From NCBI RefSeq assembly GCF_001598035.1, contig NZ_CP014835.1, positions 744,001 to 808,000 on the forward strand: a DNA stretch of 64,000 nt, read 5' to 3'. The position numbers and the translations under genes were made by a program. The notes under the pieces were generated by a model, which searched no databases, had not been told where the DNA came from, and saw only the letters and a list, made by a program, of their open reading frames with translations. Each line of letters starts with the position of its first letter. Within the stretch, counting starts at the first letter, position 1. Source of the DNA: Streptococcus halotolerans (lineage in GTDB: Bacteria; Bacillota; Bacilli; Lactobacillales; Streptococcaceae). Below are positions 40,048 to 49,078 of this stretch, in pieces.

Positions 40048-41839
40048 CTTTCAATTCCTCCTTTGATAATTGTGAATAAGCAATTTCTTGATAAACGACA
40101 TTGTTTGCCAAAAGATCCTGGTGACTGCCTTGACCAACGACTTTACCTTGGTCTAGAACCAAAATCTGATCAGCATCCATAATGGTCGAAACCCTTTGCG
40201 CCACAATGAGTTTGGTTACCTGACTAGTCTTTTCACTCAAAGCTTTCCGAAGAGTGCGATCCGTCTTATAGTCAAGTGCTGAGAAAGAATCGTCAAAAAT
40301 CAAGATTTCTGGCTTACGAGCAAGCGCACGCGCAATAGCTAAACGTTGGCGCTGTCCTCCAGAAAAATTGGTCCCCCCTTGGGCTACTTCTGTTTCAAGC
40401 CCCTCTTCCTTGCTTTGAACAAACGCTTTAGCTTGTGCCAATTCAAGCGCATCCCATATAGCAGCATCATCAAGTTGAGCTTGACTGCTCTCGCCAAAGG
40501 TCATGTTAGAACGGATAGTACCACTAAAAAGAACTGCTTTCTGAGGAATATATCCTACCTTATTATTCAGCTCTTCGTGACTATAATCCTTAATATCAAT
40601 CCCGTCGATTAAAATCTGACCTGCTGTCACATCGTAAAAACGTGGCAGAAGGTTAACTAAAGTTGTTTTACCAGAACCTGTTGAACCAATAAAAGCAATG
40701 GTTTGACCAGCACTAGCTTTGAACGAAACGTTTTCAATAACAGCATCTGAATCTTCGGTGTATTTAAAACTGACGTTTCGGTATTCAACCTCACCTTTTG
40801 TGTCTGTCTTAACAGTTGTTTTTTTGTTAAAACTAACGCTTGGCTCTAGGGATAGAACCTCTTCAATACGACCTGCTGAAACCAAGGCACGCGGCAAGAT
40901 AATAAAGATAGCAACCATCATCATGAAGCCCATAACGACTTGCATAGCATAGGAAGAAAAAACAACCATATCACTAAAAACAGTGATACGATCTTGAACA
41001 CTCGCGATAGCCGCAGCCCGTGAAGTCATCGTGATGACAATACCATCGATCATTTGCGCTCCAATCCAATAGATAGCCAAAGTCAAACCACTTGAAACCA
41101 CAGTCATGACTGGATTCATAAGAGCAAACAATCGGCTTACAAAAAGATTCAAGCGCGTTAAGGCCACATTTTGGGCTGAAAATTTAGCATCTTGATAGTC
41201 CTCAGCGTTGTAGGCACGAAGGACACGAATCCCCGATAGAATTTCCCGCATGGTAGCATTTAGCCCATCAGTGTATCGTTGTACTTTTTGGAGACGCGGA
41301 AACGCAAAAATCAAGAGCGTTGCTAATAACAGCATAACCACAGCAACTGCAATGACAACAGACCATGTCCACTCGCTGCTTTTACCCCAAATTTTCGTTA
41401 AAGCCCAGACAGCCATAATTGGGCCACGTGTCACCACTTGCATACCCATTGTGATTAGGATTTGCAGCTGTGTTAAGTCATTAGTTGTCCGTGTTAACAG
41501 ACTGGGTACGGAGAATTGTTTGATTTCTGCATCCGAATAATTCATGACCTGATTAAAAATATCAGAGCGTAGGCGCGTCGTAAAACTGGCTGCCGTACGA
41601 GCAGCTAGAAAGCCAACACAGACTGCCATAACAAAACTCCCCAATGACAAAGCAAGCATTTTCCAGCCTGGCTCCATAATATCGGAAGTGGTCGTCCCTT
41701 TTTCTTGAAGTAATTTGGTAATGTCTGACATGTAAGACGGCGTTGCAATATCCATCCAGACCGCCAAACAAATAAAAACGGTAGATAAGGCAATCATCGC
41801 CCATTCTTTGCCGTTTAAACGTTTAAATAATATTGGCAC
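40037..41839 (-). CDS. ABC exporter, degenerate-site subunit
   Basis: A 600-residue half-transporter: six transmembrane helices (about 15-315), Walker A GSTGSGKTT (about 375-383), a canonical FSGGQRQR signature, but Walker B IFDDSFSALD with Asp in place of the catalytic Glu, and Gln instead of the switch His in VAQRVST. Such asymmetry marks heterodimers with one active and one degenerate ATP site. The start is GTG, overlapping the MarR stop by one base, with AAGGAGAAAG upstream. Confidence 0.92.
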   Translation of the reverse strand: MPILFKRLNGKEWAMIALSTVFICLAVWMDIATPSYMSDITKLLQEKGTTTSDIMEPGWKMLALSLGSFVMAVCVGFLAARTAASFTTRLRSDIFNQVMNYSDAEIKQFSVPSLLTRTTNDLTQLQILITMGMQVVTRGPIMAVWALTKIWGKSSEWTWSVVIAVAVVMLLLATLLIFAFPRLQKVQRYTDGLNATMREILSGIRVLRAYNAEDYQDAKFSAQNVALTRLNLFVSRLFALMNPVMTVVSSGLTLAIYWIGAQMIDGIVITMTSRAAAIASVQDRITVFSDMVVFSSYAMQVVMGFMMMVAIFIILPRALVSAGRIEEVLSLEPSVSFNKKTTVKTDTKGEVEYRNVSFKYTEDSDAVIENVSFKASAGQTIAFIGSTGSGKTTLVNLLPRFYDVTAGQILIDGIDIKDYSHEELNNKVGYIPQKAVLFSGTIRSNMTFGESSQAQLDDAAIWDALELAQAKAFVQSKEEGLETEVAQGGTNFSGGQRQRLAIARALARKPEILIFDDSFSALDYKTDRTLRKALSEKTSQVTKLIVAQRVSTIMDADQILVLDQGKVVGQGSHQDLLANNVVYQEIAYSQLSKEELKGEN

Positions 41840-42282
41840 TAGTCTTTCTCCTTAAACTGTTTCAGATTCTGCGTCAATTGACCTAACACTTTTTCAACAA
41901 CTTTCCAATCATCTGGCTCGATGTCAATAAATAACTCACTCATTAACTCTCTATGAAAATGCTCTAGAGGCTCAATTTTTGAAACTCCTTCTTGCGTCAA
42001 GACCAAGCGCTTATAACGTTTATCTTCCGTCGATGTTTCCAAATGCAAGTAACCATTTTTTTCCATGCGCTTAACAAGGTTACTAGCAACAGACTTAGAG
42101 ATATGCAGACATTGCTCAATATCTTTTACAAAAACGTCTCTCTCTTGATGCTTAAATAGATAGTACAAAGCCCTCCCTTGGGGGCCTTTTAAATGCTCAA
42201 TATCATGTTTTTGAGCAATATCTCCAGCAGCTTGTTCCAAATCAGAAATAATTTCTTTTAATGCATGTAATGGGTTTTTCAT
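41839..42282 (-). CDS. MarR-family regulator
   Basis: A 147-residue winged-helix protein with the DNA-binding region KDIEQCLHISKSVASNLVKR (about 56-75) and wing TEDKRYKRLVLT (about 89-100). It is the first gene of the exporter operon and very likely its repressor, since a dyad sits in the only visible promoter. The start at 42282 has AAAGGAAAG upstream; 44 further in-frame codons run through the promoter and are not real. Confidence 0.93.
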   Translation of the reverse strand: MKNPLHALKEIISDLEQAAGDIAQKHDIEHLKGPQGRALYYLFKHQERDVFVKDIEQCLHISKSVASNLVKRMEKNGYLHLETSTEDKRYKRLVLTQEGVSKIEPLEHFHRELMSELFIDIEPDDWKVVEKVLGQLTQNLKQFKEKD

Positions 42283-42318
42283 AAACTTTCCTTTCTGCTT
42301 TAGAATTCCTGATAAGCT

Positions 42319-42347
42319 ATTATAGTTCCCTTGAGAACTATAGTCAA
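42319..42347 (-). promoter_or_regulatory. MarR operon promoter with embedded operator
   Basis: Minus strand: -35 TTGACT (42342-42347), a 17-base spacer and -10 TATAAT (42319-42324). The dyad TATAGTTC-6-GAACTATA (42321-42342) fills the spacer and touches both boxes. Binding of a MarR dimer here would block RNA polymerase, giving autorepression of the regulator and both exporter genes. Confidence 0.8.
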
Positions 42348-42414
42348 GGATAAAACACCTTTTTCTGACAATTAAAAAAAACTCAGTGCTTTTTTTGGTA
42401 ACTTCACTGTACAA

Positions 42415-43179
42415 GAAAAAGATAAACAGAAAAAGATATTCATCTTAGTCTCAAATAAACACCGCATCTGTCTTAAAATCCCGAACATCAATGACCTCTA
42501 CTTGTCACACCGTAATCAAACATGTGATGAAAGGATTTAGGCATCAAGAGCACCGTGTATACAAACAAAGAAGAAAATGCATGTAGCCACTTTCCAGCTA
42601 CACGCATTTTGAAACTATTTTCGATGACATTTACATAACAGCATGTCTCACCCCCCTTATTTCTAAGGATACGACAACACATGTTCTACCTAAAAGCTAG
42701 CAGCTTCAACGAAAAAAATCGTTTTTAAAAAACGACATTTTCTTCATGCCTTGACCGTGTGTCAAGAAGGTTTAAATATATTAAGCATTTCTCTTAAGTC
42801 TCATTCAACCTTAAAAGGATGAGCATGATAAGAATCGCTTTGAATCCCTCACCTCTATACAATAATATTCCAGAATAACATTTCGAAAGCAAGCTTTAAT
42901 ATAGCCAGTAATGTCAGGACGAAACCTTGATTCTTTTGGTTTTTGTTAATATGCTGGTCTGGCAAATAGATGTCGCAATAAATCTTAACGTTGAATCAGC
43001 CTCAGGATTCTAGTCAGAACCATCTGCATTCTTAAGACCGAATGCACACAATCAAGAGGTAACGTTAATTATTTCAAACAGTGCACATCTTTTACTAGCC
43101 ACTTATAGTCGCTACAAGCAGGACAACCGGTCAATCATTGATATAAGACTGTGACATAATAATAGCTTTTAGCCACAGC
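42415..43179. other. Non-coding stretch with a long hairpin
   Basis: About 765 bases without a convincing gene. A hairpin of about 14 bp (AAAATGCATGTAGC with GCTACACGCATTTT, one mismatch) lies at 42574-42610. Its minus-strand 3' side is moderately T-rich, so it may be a terminator or an RNA element. Confidence 0.45.
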
Positions 43180-44394
43180 TTAATGATTGGCAACTTCTCT
43201 CACAATGTTTAAAAATTCTGCTGCGACATAGTCTACCTGAACATCTGTCAGCTTTGTATGAAGAGGTAACGTAATCGTATTGGAATAGTAAGCTGCTGCA
43301 TTAGGGAAATCAGCCATATCAAATCCCTTATGACTATAAGCCGAAAATAAAGGCAAGGGTTTGTAATGCACATTGCAGGCGATGCCTTTTTCAGCCATTT
43401 TTTGGATAATAAGATCTCTCTGATTTTGATCAATCCCTTGGATATGCGTGATGTAAAGGTGCTTTGAAGATTCATAATCGTTATTAAAGTGATCCAAAAC
43501 CCGAATGCGTGAGCCTTCAAAGGCAGCATTATAGCGAGATACAATCTCAGAACGCCGCCTTTGCAACTTTTCATAACGTCGTAACTGTACCAAGCCAATA
43601 GAAGCCATAATATCAGTCATATTAAACTTATAACCCGGTAAAACTATATCGTATTCCCATGGACTAGGCTGGCTTTTGGTTGGCAACTCTCTTGTTTGCC
43701 CATTTAAAGAATAAATTTGAAACTGTTTATAGATAGACTCACTAACCACACCATTTGTTGCTTTCCAGGTAACAACACCACCTTCTGCAGTTGTTAAATT
43801 CTTAACAGCTTGAAATGAAAACACTGTAAAATCAGCAACATTACTAATATCGACTCCTTTATACTTAGCCCCAAAAGCATGAGCGCCATCAGATAAAATC
43901 AAGGGTCTATGGTAGATTTCTTGTAAAAAAGTTTTAGCTCTAAATAATTTCGCTTTACGATTAACAATAGCCTTAATACGGTCATAATCACAAGGAATTC
44001 CTGCCAATTCGACTGGAATGATAACTTTTGTTTTCTCAGTAATGGCTTGCTCTAAGGCATCATAATCCATTTCAAAATGATCAGTCTGAACATCAATCAT
44101 CACAGGCTTTGCACCAACATGCTCAATCACACTGCAGGAAGCAGTATAAGTAACGGCAGGAATAATAACCTCATCACCTGGTCCAATTCCAAAGATCCTT
44201 AAGACCAACTCCAACCCAGCAGTTGCAGAATTTAAACAAACCGCACCAGCTGCTCCCGTGTAGTGTTTGATTTCCTGTTCTAGACGTTTTGTCTTAGGTC
44301 CTGTTGTAATCCACCCCGAACGCAGGGTATCAACTACTTCAGCAATTTCCTCCTCTGTAATATCAGGAGACGAAAAAGGTACCATCATTTGCAT
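43180..44394 (-). CDS. DegT/DnrJ/EryC1-family aminotransferase
   Basis: A 404-residue PLP enzyme. SGWITTGPK (about 28-36) is the family N-terminal signature, the DGAHAFGA loop (about 168-175) carries the Asp that contacts PLP, and the Schiff-base Lys is in FSFQAVKNLTTAEGG (about 185-199). Family members aminate nucleotide-linked 4-keto sugars for polysaccharide or glycan modification. It stands alone between two large non-coding stretches, with no sugar-nucleotide genes beside it, and its ribosome binding site is weak. Confidence 0.9.
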   Translation of the reverse strand: MQMMVPFSSPDITEEEIAEVVDTLRSGWITTGPKTKRLEQEIKHYTGAAGAVCLNSATAGLELVLRIFGIGPGDEVIIPAVTYTASCSVIEHVGAKPVMIDVQTDHFEMDYDALEQAITEKTKVIIPVELAGIPCDYDRIKAIVNRKAKLFRAKTFLQEIYHRPLILSDGAHAFGAKYKGVDISNVADFTVFSFQAVKNLTTAEGGVVTWKATNGVVSESIYKQFQIYSLNGQTRELPTKSQPSPWEYDIVLPGYKFNMTDIMASIGLVQLRRYEKLQRRRSEIVSRYNAAFEGSRIRVLDHFNNDYESSKHLYITHIQGIDQNQRDLIIQKMAEKGIACNVHYKPLPLFSAYSHKGFDMADFPNAAAYYSNTITLPLHTKLTDVQVDYVAAEFLNIVREVANH

Positions 44395-45852
44395 GTTTCA
44401 TAACTCTCTCTTTCTCTCATTTTTTATCAAACTAATTCCTTACTAATCTTGTCATATTTGTCTAAGCCAAAAACCATCGCTAAAGCATTTTGGTCTTATT
44501 CACCTAAACATTTAACTAATCTCCTACTCCTTTTGTTACCCCTTTTTTAAATCTTCGATTACTGCCCCCAAAACTGATCAATACCAGCATAAACTTACAT
44601 AAAGATAGATGACTCAATCTTACAAATAAAACTGTTATCCTAGACTCGACCATTAATGCTTTCTTACTCATAAAGTCATTCGTTGTGTCATTTCTAACCT
44701 CTCACGTCCAAAAAAAGGAAACAATGACCCTTGGAATATCATCACTATCAAGTTTCTCATCCCATCCAAGGTAGGTCTTCAAGTTCCCCAATCACTTTGT
44801 TACCAAACAAGGACAAGTCTCTTTGTGACATCTCAAAATCAACAGCGACGACCAACAAAGCTCTCTTATTTTCTCAAGTCTCGTATCCTTCTCTCCATAA
44901 CCTTCAGTCACTTCGCTTATTAAAAAACTTTCTAACAAACATTGTACGAGATATCCGTCTTATTCTCACTTTTTAAAACAAAAGTTAGCAGTAGTGCATG
45001 GGCCCAATCATAGACTGAAACCTGTCACACTCTGATAACCGATTATCACTTTCGTTTTTCCCTCTACTGAATTACTATTATGAGAAACCAAGAACATCAT
45101 AACAACCATCCTCTAAACATGAACCTATGGTATTGAAACATACTGGAATATGATAACCATTGTCTTATAGCTATTTCATTGTAAATTACCACCACCTTTC
45201 TTAACTTCTCTAACATTTTACCCTTATTATCACAATAATCAGAACTATTGAAGTATGATTTCATAATAGGTTAATTCCCTTTAGGTTATATAAGGTTAAT
45301 TTTTTATAAAAATACCATGACCCAAAGCGTTGTTTTATGTCATTTACGGTAAATATATTAGAGATTTCATTTTTCGTTTCATATATTATCATACCTTTTC
45401 AAGTTTGTCACCTAAAAAAATAATGAAAAAAAACACTCAAAAAACCTTTTATTAAAGCATTGATTAGTTGACTCAATGAAAAATTGAATCTTTTTCTGAA
45501 ACATTATATTTTCAGATTTTCATTCAGCAATTAGTCTTTCAGTTTTGTATTTTTTCTAATTTTATAGTTTGCATTCGCCCAAAATAATGTATAAAAATCT
45601 TTTTCACGAATAGTCAGTTTATTTAATCTTATATCTGTTCTTAGAACATGTGAAATAACGTATTTTCGCTACTCTTTTTTCTCTTTACTTAAGTAACAGT
45701 ATGATTTTTATCATTGATTGTATTTTCTTTATTTTCTGATTATTCTGTCTATTTTTCAACTTGTCTATTTAGCGACACATTATCTAACATTTCTTGTTAG
45801 ATAATGTTATCAAAATTAGCCCTAAGCCCTATATAAGTATTTTGAATGATAC
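44395..45852. other. Large non-coding AT-rich stretch
   Basis: About 1.5 kb without a convincing gene on either strand; the part from about 45270 is very AT-rich. The only structure I can support is a perfect 12-bp hairpin at 45777-45807 (listed separately). This may be a decayed accessory segment. Confidence 0.55.
45777..45807. promoter_or_regulatory. Perfect 12-bp inverted repeat
   Basis: ACATTATCTAAC and GTTAGATAATGT are exact inverse complements separated by 7 bases. No T run follows on either strand, so it does not look like an ordinary terminator. It could be an operator dyad or an RNA hairpin. Confidence 0.5.
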
Positions 45853-45893
45853 TAAAAAAACGTTTAGAAACATCATTTCAAAACGTTTTTTTA
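45853..45893 (-). terminator. Terminator after the SDR gene
   Basis: On the minus strand AAACGTTT and AAACGTTT (self-complementary) pair around a 14-base loop and are followed by seven T, about 30 bases after the SDR stop. Confidence 0.75.
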
Positions 45894-45919
45894 CATACAA
45901 ATATTAGTAAGAATCAATT

Positions 45920-46636
45920 CTAGAAACCGAAATGCCACCCTTCATCCTCATGATAGATCATTTTCTTACTCATACCACCATCAATTGTAATGGTTTGTCC
46001 TGTGATAAAAGCAGCTTTTTCTGAAGCTAAATAAAGAATCATATTAGCAATATCTTCTGGAACACCGACGCGACCAACAGGATGTTGATGCCTATCTGCA
46101 TCAGAATGTCTCTCACCATTCGTCTCAATCCAACCAGGTGCGACAGCATTAACACGTACCCTACCAGCAAAGGACATGGCCAGAGCATGTGTCAGAGCCG
46201 TAAGACCTCCCTTAGCTGCCGAATAACTTTCAGTCTGCGCTTGACTTTGAGCATAACGTGACGAGGATACATTGATAATACTAGCACCTTGTGTAAAATG
46301 CTTATTAAATAGCTGACTTAAATAAAATGGTGCTGTTACCCCTACTGTTAGGGCATTTTGGAAATCCTCAAAACTCGCTTGGTCCAATCCAACCATCATC
46401 GGAAGTGCATTATTGACTAAGATATCAACATGACCATGTTTTTTGATGACATAATCCGCAAAAGTTTCCAAGGTTTCTTTTTGACTGATATCACCAACAA
46501 AATAATCTCCTTGAACGATATCAATAATCTCCACTTTAGCACCAGCTTTTTCGAAGGCCTTAGCAGTCGCTTGACCAATGCCATGAGCACCACCAGTAAT
46601 GACAACAACTTTATTTTTAAATGTTACATCAGACAT
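45920..46636 (-). CDS. SDR oxidoreductase
   Basis: A 238-residue classical short-chain dehydrogenase. The NAD(P) motif TGGAHGIGQ is at about 14-22, NNA at about 75-77, the catalytic Ser in NVSSSR (about 122-127) and YSAAKGG at about 138-144. The C-terminal GQTITIDGGMSKKM is typical. The substrate is unknown. It follows a hotdog thioesterase by 11 bases, so the two probably act on related acyl compounds or are simply cotranscribed. Confidence 0.9.
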   Translation of the reverse strand: MSDVTFKNKVVVITGGAHGIGQATAKAFEKAGAKVEIIDIVQGDYFVGDISQKETLETFADYVIKKHGHVDILVNNALPMMVGLDQASFEDFQNALTVGVTAPFYLSQLFNKHFTQGASIINVSSSRYAQSQAQTESYSAAKGGLTALTHALAMSFAGRVRVNAVAPGWIETNGERHSDADRHQHPVGRVGVPEDIANMILYLASEKAAFITGQTITIDGGMSKKMIYHEDEGWHFGF

Positions 46637-46647
46637 ATCCTAATAAC

Positions 46648-47040
46648 CTACTTTTCATCAACCACGCGCTTACCAGTCACAAACATGGTGAAGGATGCCT
46701 GTGCTACTGCTTCTCCCGCCTGGTTGGAAATGATGACCTCAATAACTTTGGTTTTTCGACCATTATGAAGACAAGTCCCATCAATCTTTAGAGAATCGCC
46801 CAAGCGTCCTCCTCTCATGTAATGGATATTCGACTGCATGGTAACAGCTTCACTTCCCAATGATAAACAGGTCAACCCCGCCACTTGATCACACAAGGTA
46901 AAAAGGTAACCACCATGAGCATTGCCATAATAATTAAGCGATTTTTCGACGATCTCCGTTGAAACAACAACATGACCTTCTTCTTCCATCAACAAATCAT
47001 AATTCTCAAAAACACGAATTTCATGTAATTTATCTAACAT
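46648..47040 (-). CDS. PaaI-like hotdog thioesterase
   Basis: A 130-residue single hotdog domain. The conserved NAHGGYLFTLCDQ (about 37-49) carries the helix start and Asp used by PaaI-type acyl-CoA thioesterases. It should be a cytosolic tetramer. It is the first gene of a two-gene unit with the SDR. Confidence 0.85.
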   Translation of the reverse strand: MLDKLHEIRVFENYDLLMEEEGHVVVSTEIVEKSLNYYGNAHGGYLFTLCDQVAGLTCLSLGSEAVTMQSNIHYMRGGRLGDSLKIDGTCLHNGRKTKVIEVIISNQAGEAVAQASFTMFVTGKRVVDEK

Positions 47041-47176
47041 CTTACCTCTTCATCCTTCATCAAAAATTGAAAATATACCAATATTATAGCACTTTTCTAA
47101 CAATTACACTGCTAGCTCAGCTTAATATAGGCAGTTGTTCCTCACTTCCAGCACCGCAATGTGTTTAAGAGCACAA

Positions 47177-47216
47177 CAACGGCCTTGCTCTCTTGAGATG
47201 AGGAACAAGGCCGTTG
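47177..47216. other. Strong hairpin abutting a MITE
   Basis: CAACGGCCTTG and CAAGGCCGTTG form an 11-bp GC-rich perfect stem with an 18-base loop. Neither side has a clear T run. It ends 10 bases before the family A repeat at 47227. It may be a weak terminator of the OpuC operon or a separate element. Confidence 0.5.
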
Positions 47217-47226
47217 CTTGATCTTT

Positions 47227-47335
47227 TATAGTCTTCTTTTGAATTAAGGTTGAGACATCGTCACTTTCGCCTTGCCCTACTCAAGTCCTGCCCACATCTC
47301 AGTTCTTTGTCTCAAAGTTAATTCATTTGACTATA
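47227..47335 (+). repeat. MITE-like repeat, family A, copy 4
   Basis: A 109-bp copy, three bases longer than the others near the left end (TATAGTCTTCTTTTGAATTAAGG), with the right end ATTCATTTGACTATA. The core is the same. It is intergenic between the OpuC operon 3' end and the PaaI gene 5' end. Confidence 0.85.
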
Positions 47336-47493
47336 TTATGTCATTATTCACTTGACAGGAAGCAGTTAAGACAATCAGTCTCTTTTGATAGTTAACCTAA
47401 ACAGATAAGGGGTTAGTCAGTAGCAGAAAAACAAGCCCCTAGCCAATTCAAATAACTTTTTAAGTTGATAACTACCAATCTGCTCTTATACTA

Positions 47494-48165
47494 TTATGTT
47501 CGACTGGCTCCTTTAGGTTCTAATAACCTTTGAACAAATCCTAAGCCTATATCAGACAATATGGCCATCAGTGCTGTTGGCAATGACCCAGCTAAGATAA
47601 TGGCACCACCATTGGTAGCATTAGTTCCTCGGACGATAATATCTCCTAGACCACCGCCACCTACAAAAGCACCAATCGCCGTGATCCCAACGGCAACGAC
47701 CAAAGCATTTCTAATTCCTGCCATAATAACAGATAAGGAAAGAGGTAATTCTACCATAAAGAGACGTTGCTTTTTAGTCATCCCCATACCTTTTGCTGCA
47801 TCTACCAAGTCATCATTAACATTAGCAATGCCAGCGTAGGTATTACTGATAATTGGTAAAAGCGAGTAGAGGAAAACCGTCGCAATAACCGTTTTGGTTC
47901 CCAGTCCGAGAGCCAACATGATAATAGAAATCATAGCCAGCGATGGAATCGTTTGTAAGACATTAGCAATCCCCATGACAAAGCCGCGAAGTTTTCGCTT
48001 GCGAGCAATCATGATACCTAGAGGGATACCTACTAGGGCAGCCAGAAGAACACCATAAACAGAAATCAAAAAGTGTCTTAAAAATTGAGAAAGAATGTAT
48101 GAGCCATTCTGACTAAAATAATAGAAAAATTGTTCAACCGTAGACATCTCACTCATCTTAGTCAT
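47494..48165 (-). CDS. OpuC-type osmoprotectant ABC permease (OpuCD-like)
   Basis: A 223-residue inner-membrane permease with five to six helices and the EAA-type loop DDLVDAAKGMGMTKKQ (about 105-120) that contacts the ATPase. It is one of two similar permeases of this importer. Its ATG overlaps the binding-protein stop by 8 bases (ATGACTAA). The family imports glycine betaine, choline, carnitine or proline under osmotic stress. Confidence 0.9.
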   Translation of the reverse strand: MTKMSEMSTVEQFFYYFSQNGSYILSQFLRHFLISVYGVLLAALVGIPLGIMIARKRKLRGFVMGIANVLQTIPSLAMISIIMLALGLGTKTVIATVFLYSLLPIISNTYAGIANVNDDLVDAAKGMGMTKKQRLFMVELPLSLSVIMAGIRNALVVAVGITAIGAFVGGGGLGDIIVRGTNATNGGAIILAGSLPTALMAILSDIGLGFVQRLLEPKGASRT

Positions 48166-49078
48166 TCTCCTCTCTAAAATAATTTTGCTTTTCTAAGAAC
48201 TGCTTAGCCACTACAGAAGGTTCTAATAATTTATCATCCACTTGATAATTAAGTTTTTGCATCGTTTCTAGGTCAATTTTACCATCAAGCCGATGGAGCA
48301 ATGCCTTCAATTTCGGATTCTTGCGTAAGAGCTCGTTGTTAACAACCATAGACGTTTCATATGGTGGGAAAAATTGCTTGTCATCCTTTAGAATGGTTAA
48401 ATGATAACTTGGAATACGACCATCTGTCGAATAACCCAAAACAGACTGCATCTTACCACTTTCAACAGCATTATAGACCAGGCCAATTTGCATTGGGTAA
48501 ATGTTCTTGAATGAGAAGCCATAGGTTTCTGTGAATTCCTTGTAGCCATCACCTTCGCGGGTCATCCAGGTACTATCAACTCCAGCCTTAGCCGTATCCG
48601 CTACTCTGCTTAAATCTGAAATAGTTTCCAGATTGTTTTCCTTTGCGTAATCATCTGTGACCATAAAAGCATAAGTATCAGCAAAACCATAGGTTGGAAA
48701 CCAGGTCTGATCGAAACGTTTTTTGAATTCGCGTTTCACTATTTTCGAAGCTTTTTTAGGATCTTTGATGGCCTTCATGCCAAGAGCCCCTGTGATATCT
48801 GTTCCAGTATATCTCGTCGCGGAAATGTCAGCATCACCTCGTAATAAGGCTTCGTGGGTGACGCTAGAAGAGCCAAGGTTGGAAACTAAAGTTGCCTTAC
48901 TGTCAGTTTCATGCTCAATTAATTCAGCAATCATATTAGCGATAATACTTGATTCTGTCGTATTCTGCGCAGCAATTTTGACTGTTTTTCCTTCACTTCC
49001 CTTTACAAGTCCACAAGCAGTGAGGGCAAGAAGTGATATGAAAGCGACACTTGCTACTATCAGTTTTTTCATTCTCAT
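48158..49078 (-). CDS. OpuC-type osmoprotectant-binding lipoprotein
   Basis: A 306-residue lipoprotein: signal peptide with lipobox LTAC (Cys at about 22), then an OpuAC-type substrate-binding domain (IAAQNTTESSIIANMIAELIE beginning near 35, shown here only as a landmark). It captures the quaternary amine outside the cell and passes it to the two permeases. The ATG follows the upstream permease stop directly, with GGAGG 8 bases before. Confidence 0.92.
   Translation of the reverse strand: MRMKKLIVASVAFISLLALTACGLVKGSEGKTVKIAAQNTTESSIIANMIAELIEHETDSKATLVSNLGSSSVTHEALLRGDADISATRYTGTDITGALGMKAIKDPKKASKIVKREFKKRFDQTWFPTYGFADTYAFMVTDDYAKENNLETISDLSRVADTAKAGVDSTWMTREGDGYKEFTETYGFSFKNIYPMQIGLVYNAVESGKMQSVLGYSTDGRIPSYHLTILKDDKQFFPPYETSMVVNNELLRKNPKLKALLHRLDGKIDLETMQKLNYQVDDKLLEPSVVAKQFLEKQNYFREEND

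Noticed and set aside
44731..44976. An 81-codon plus-strand frame in the desert near 44.8 kb
   Set aside because: No ribosome binding site, no recognisable domain and biased low-complexity composition.
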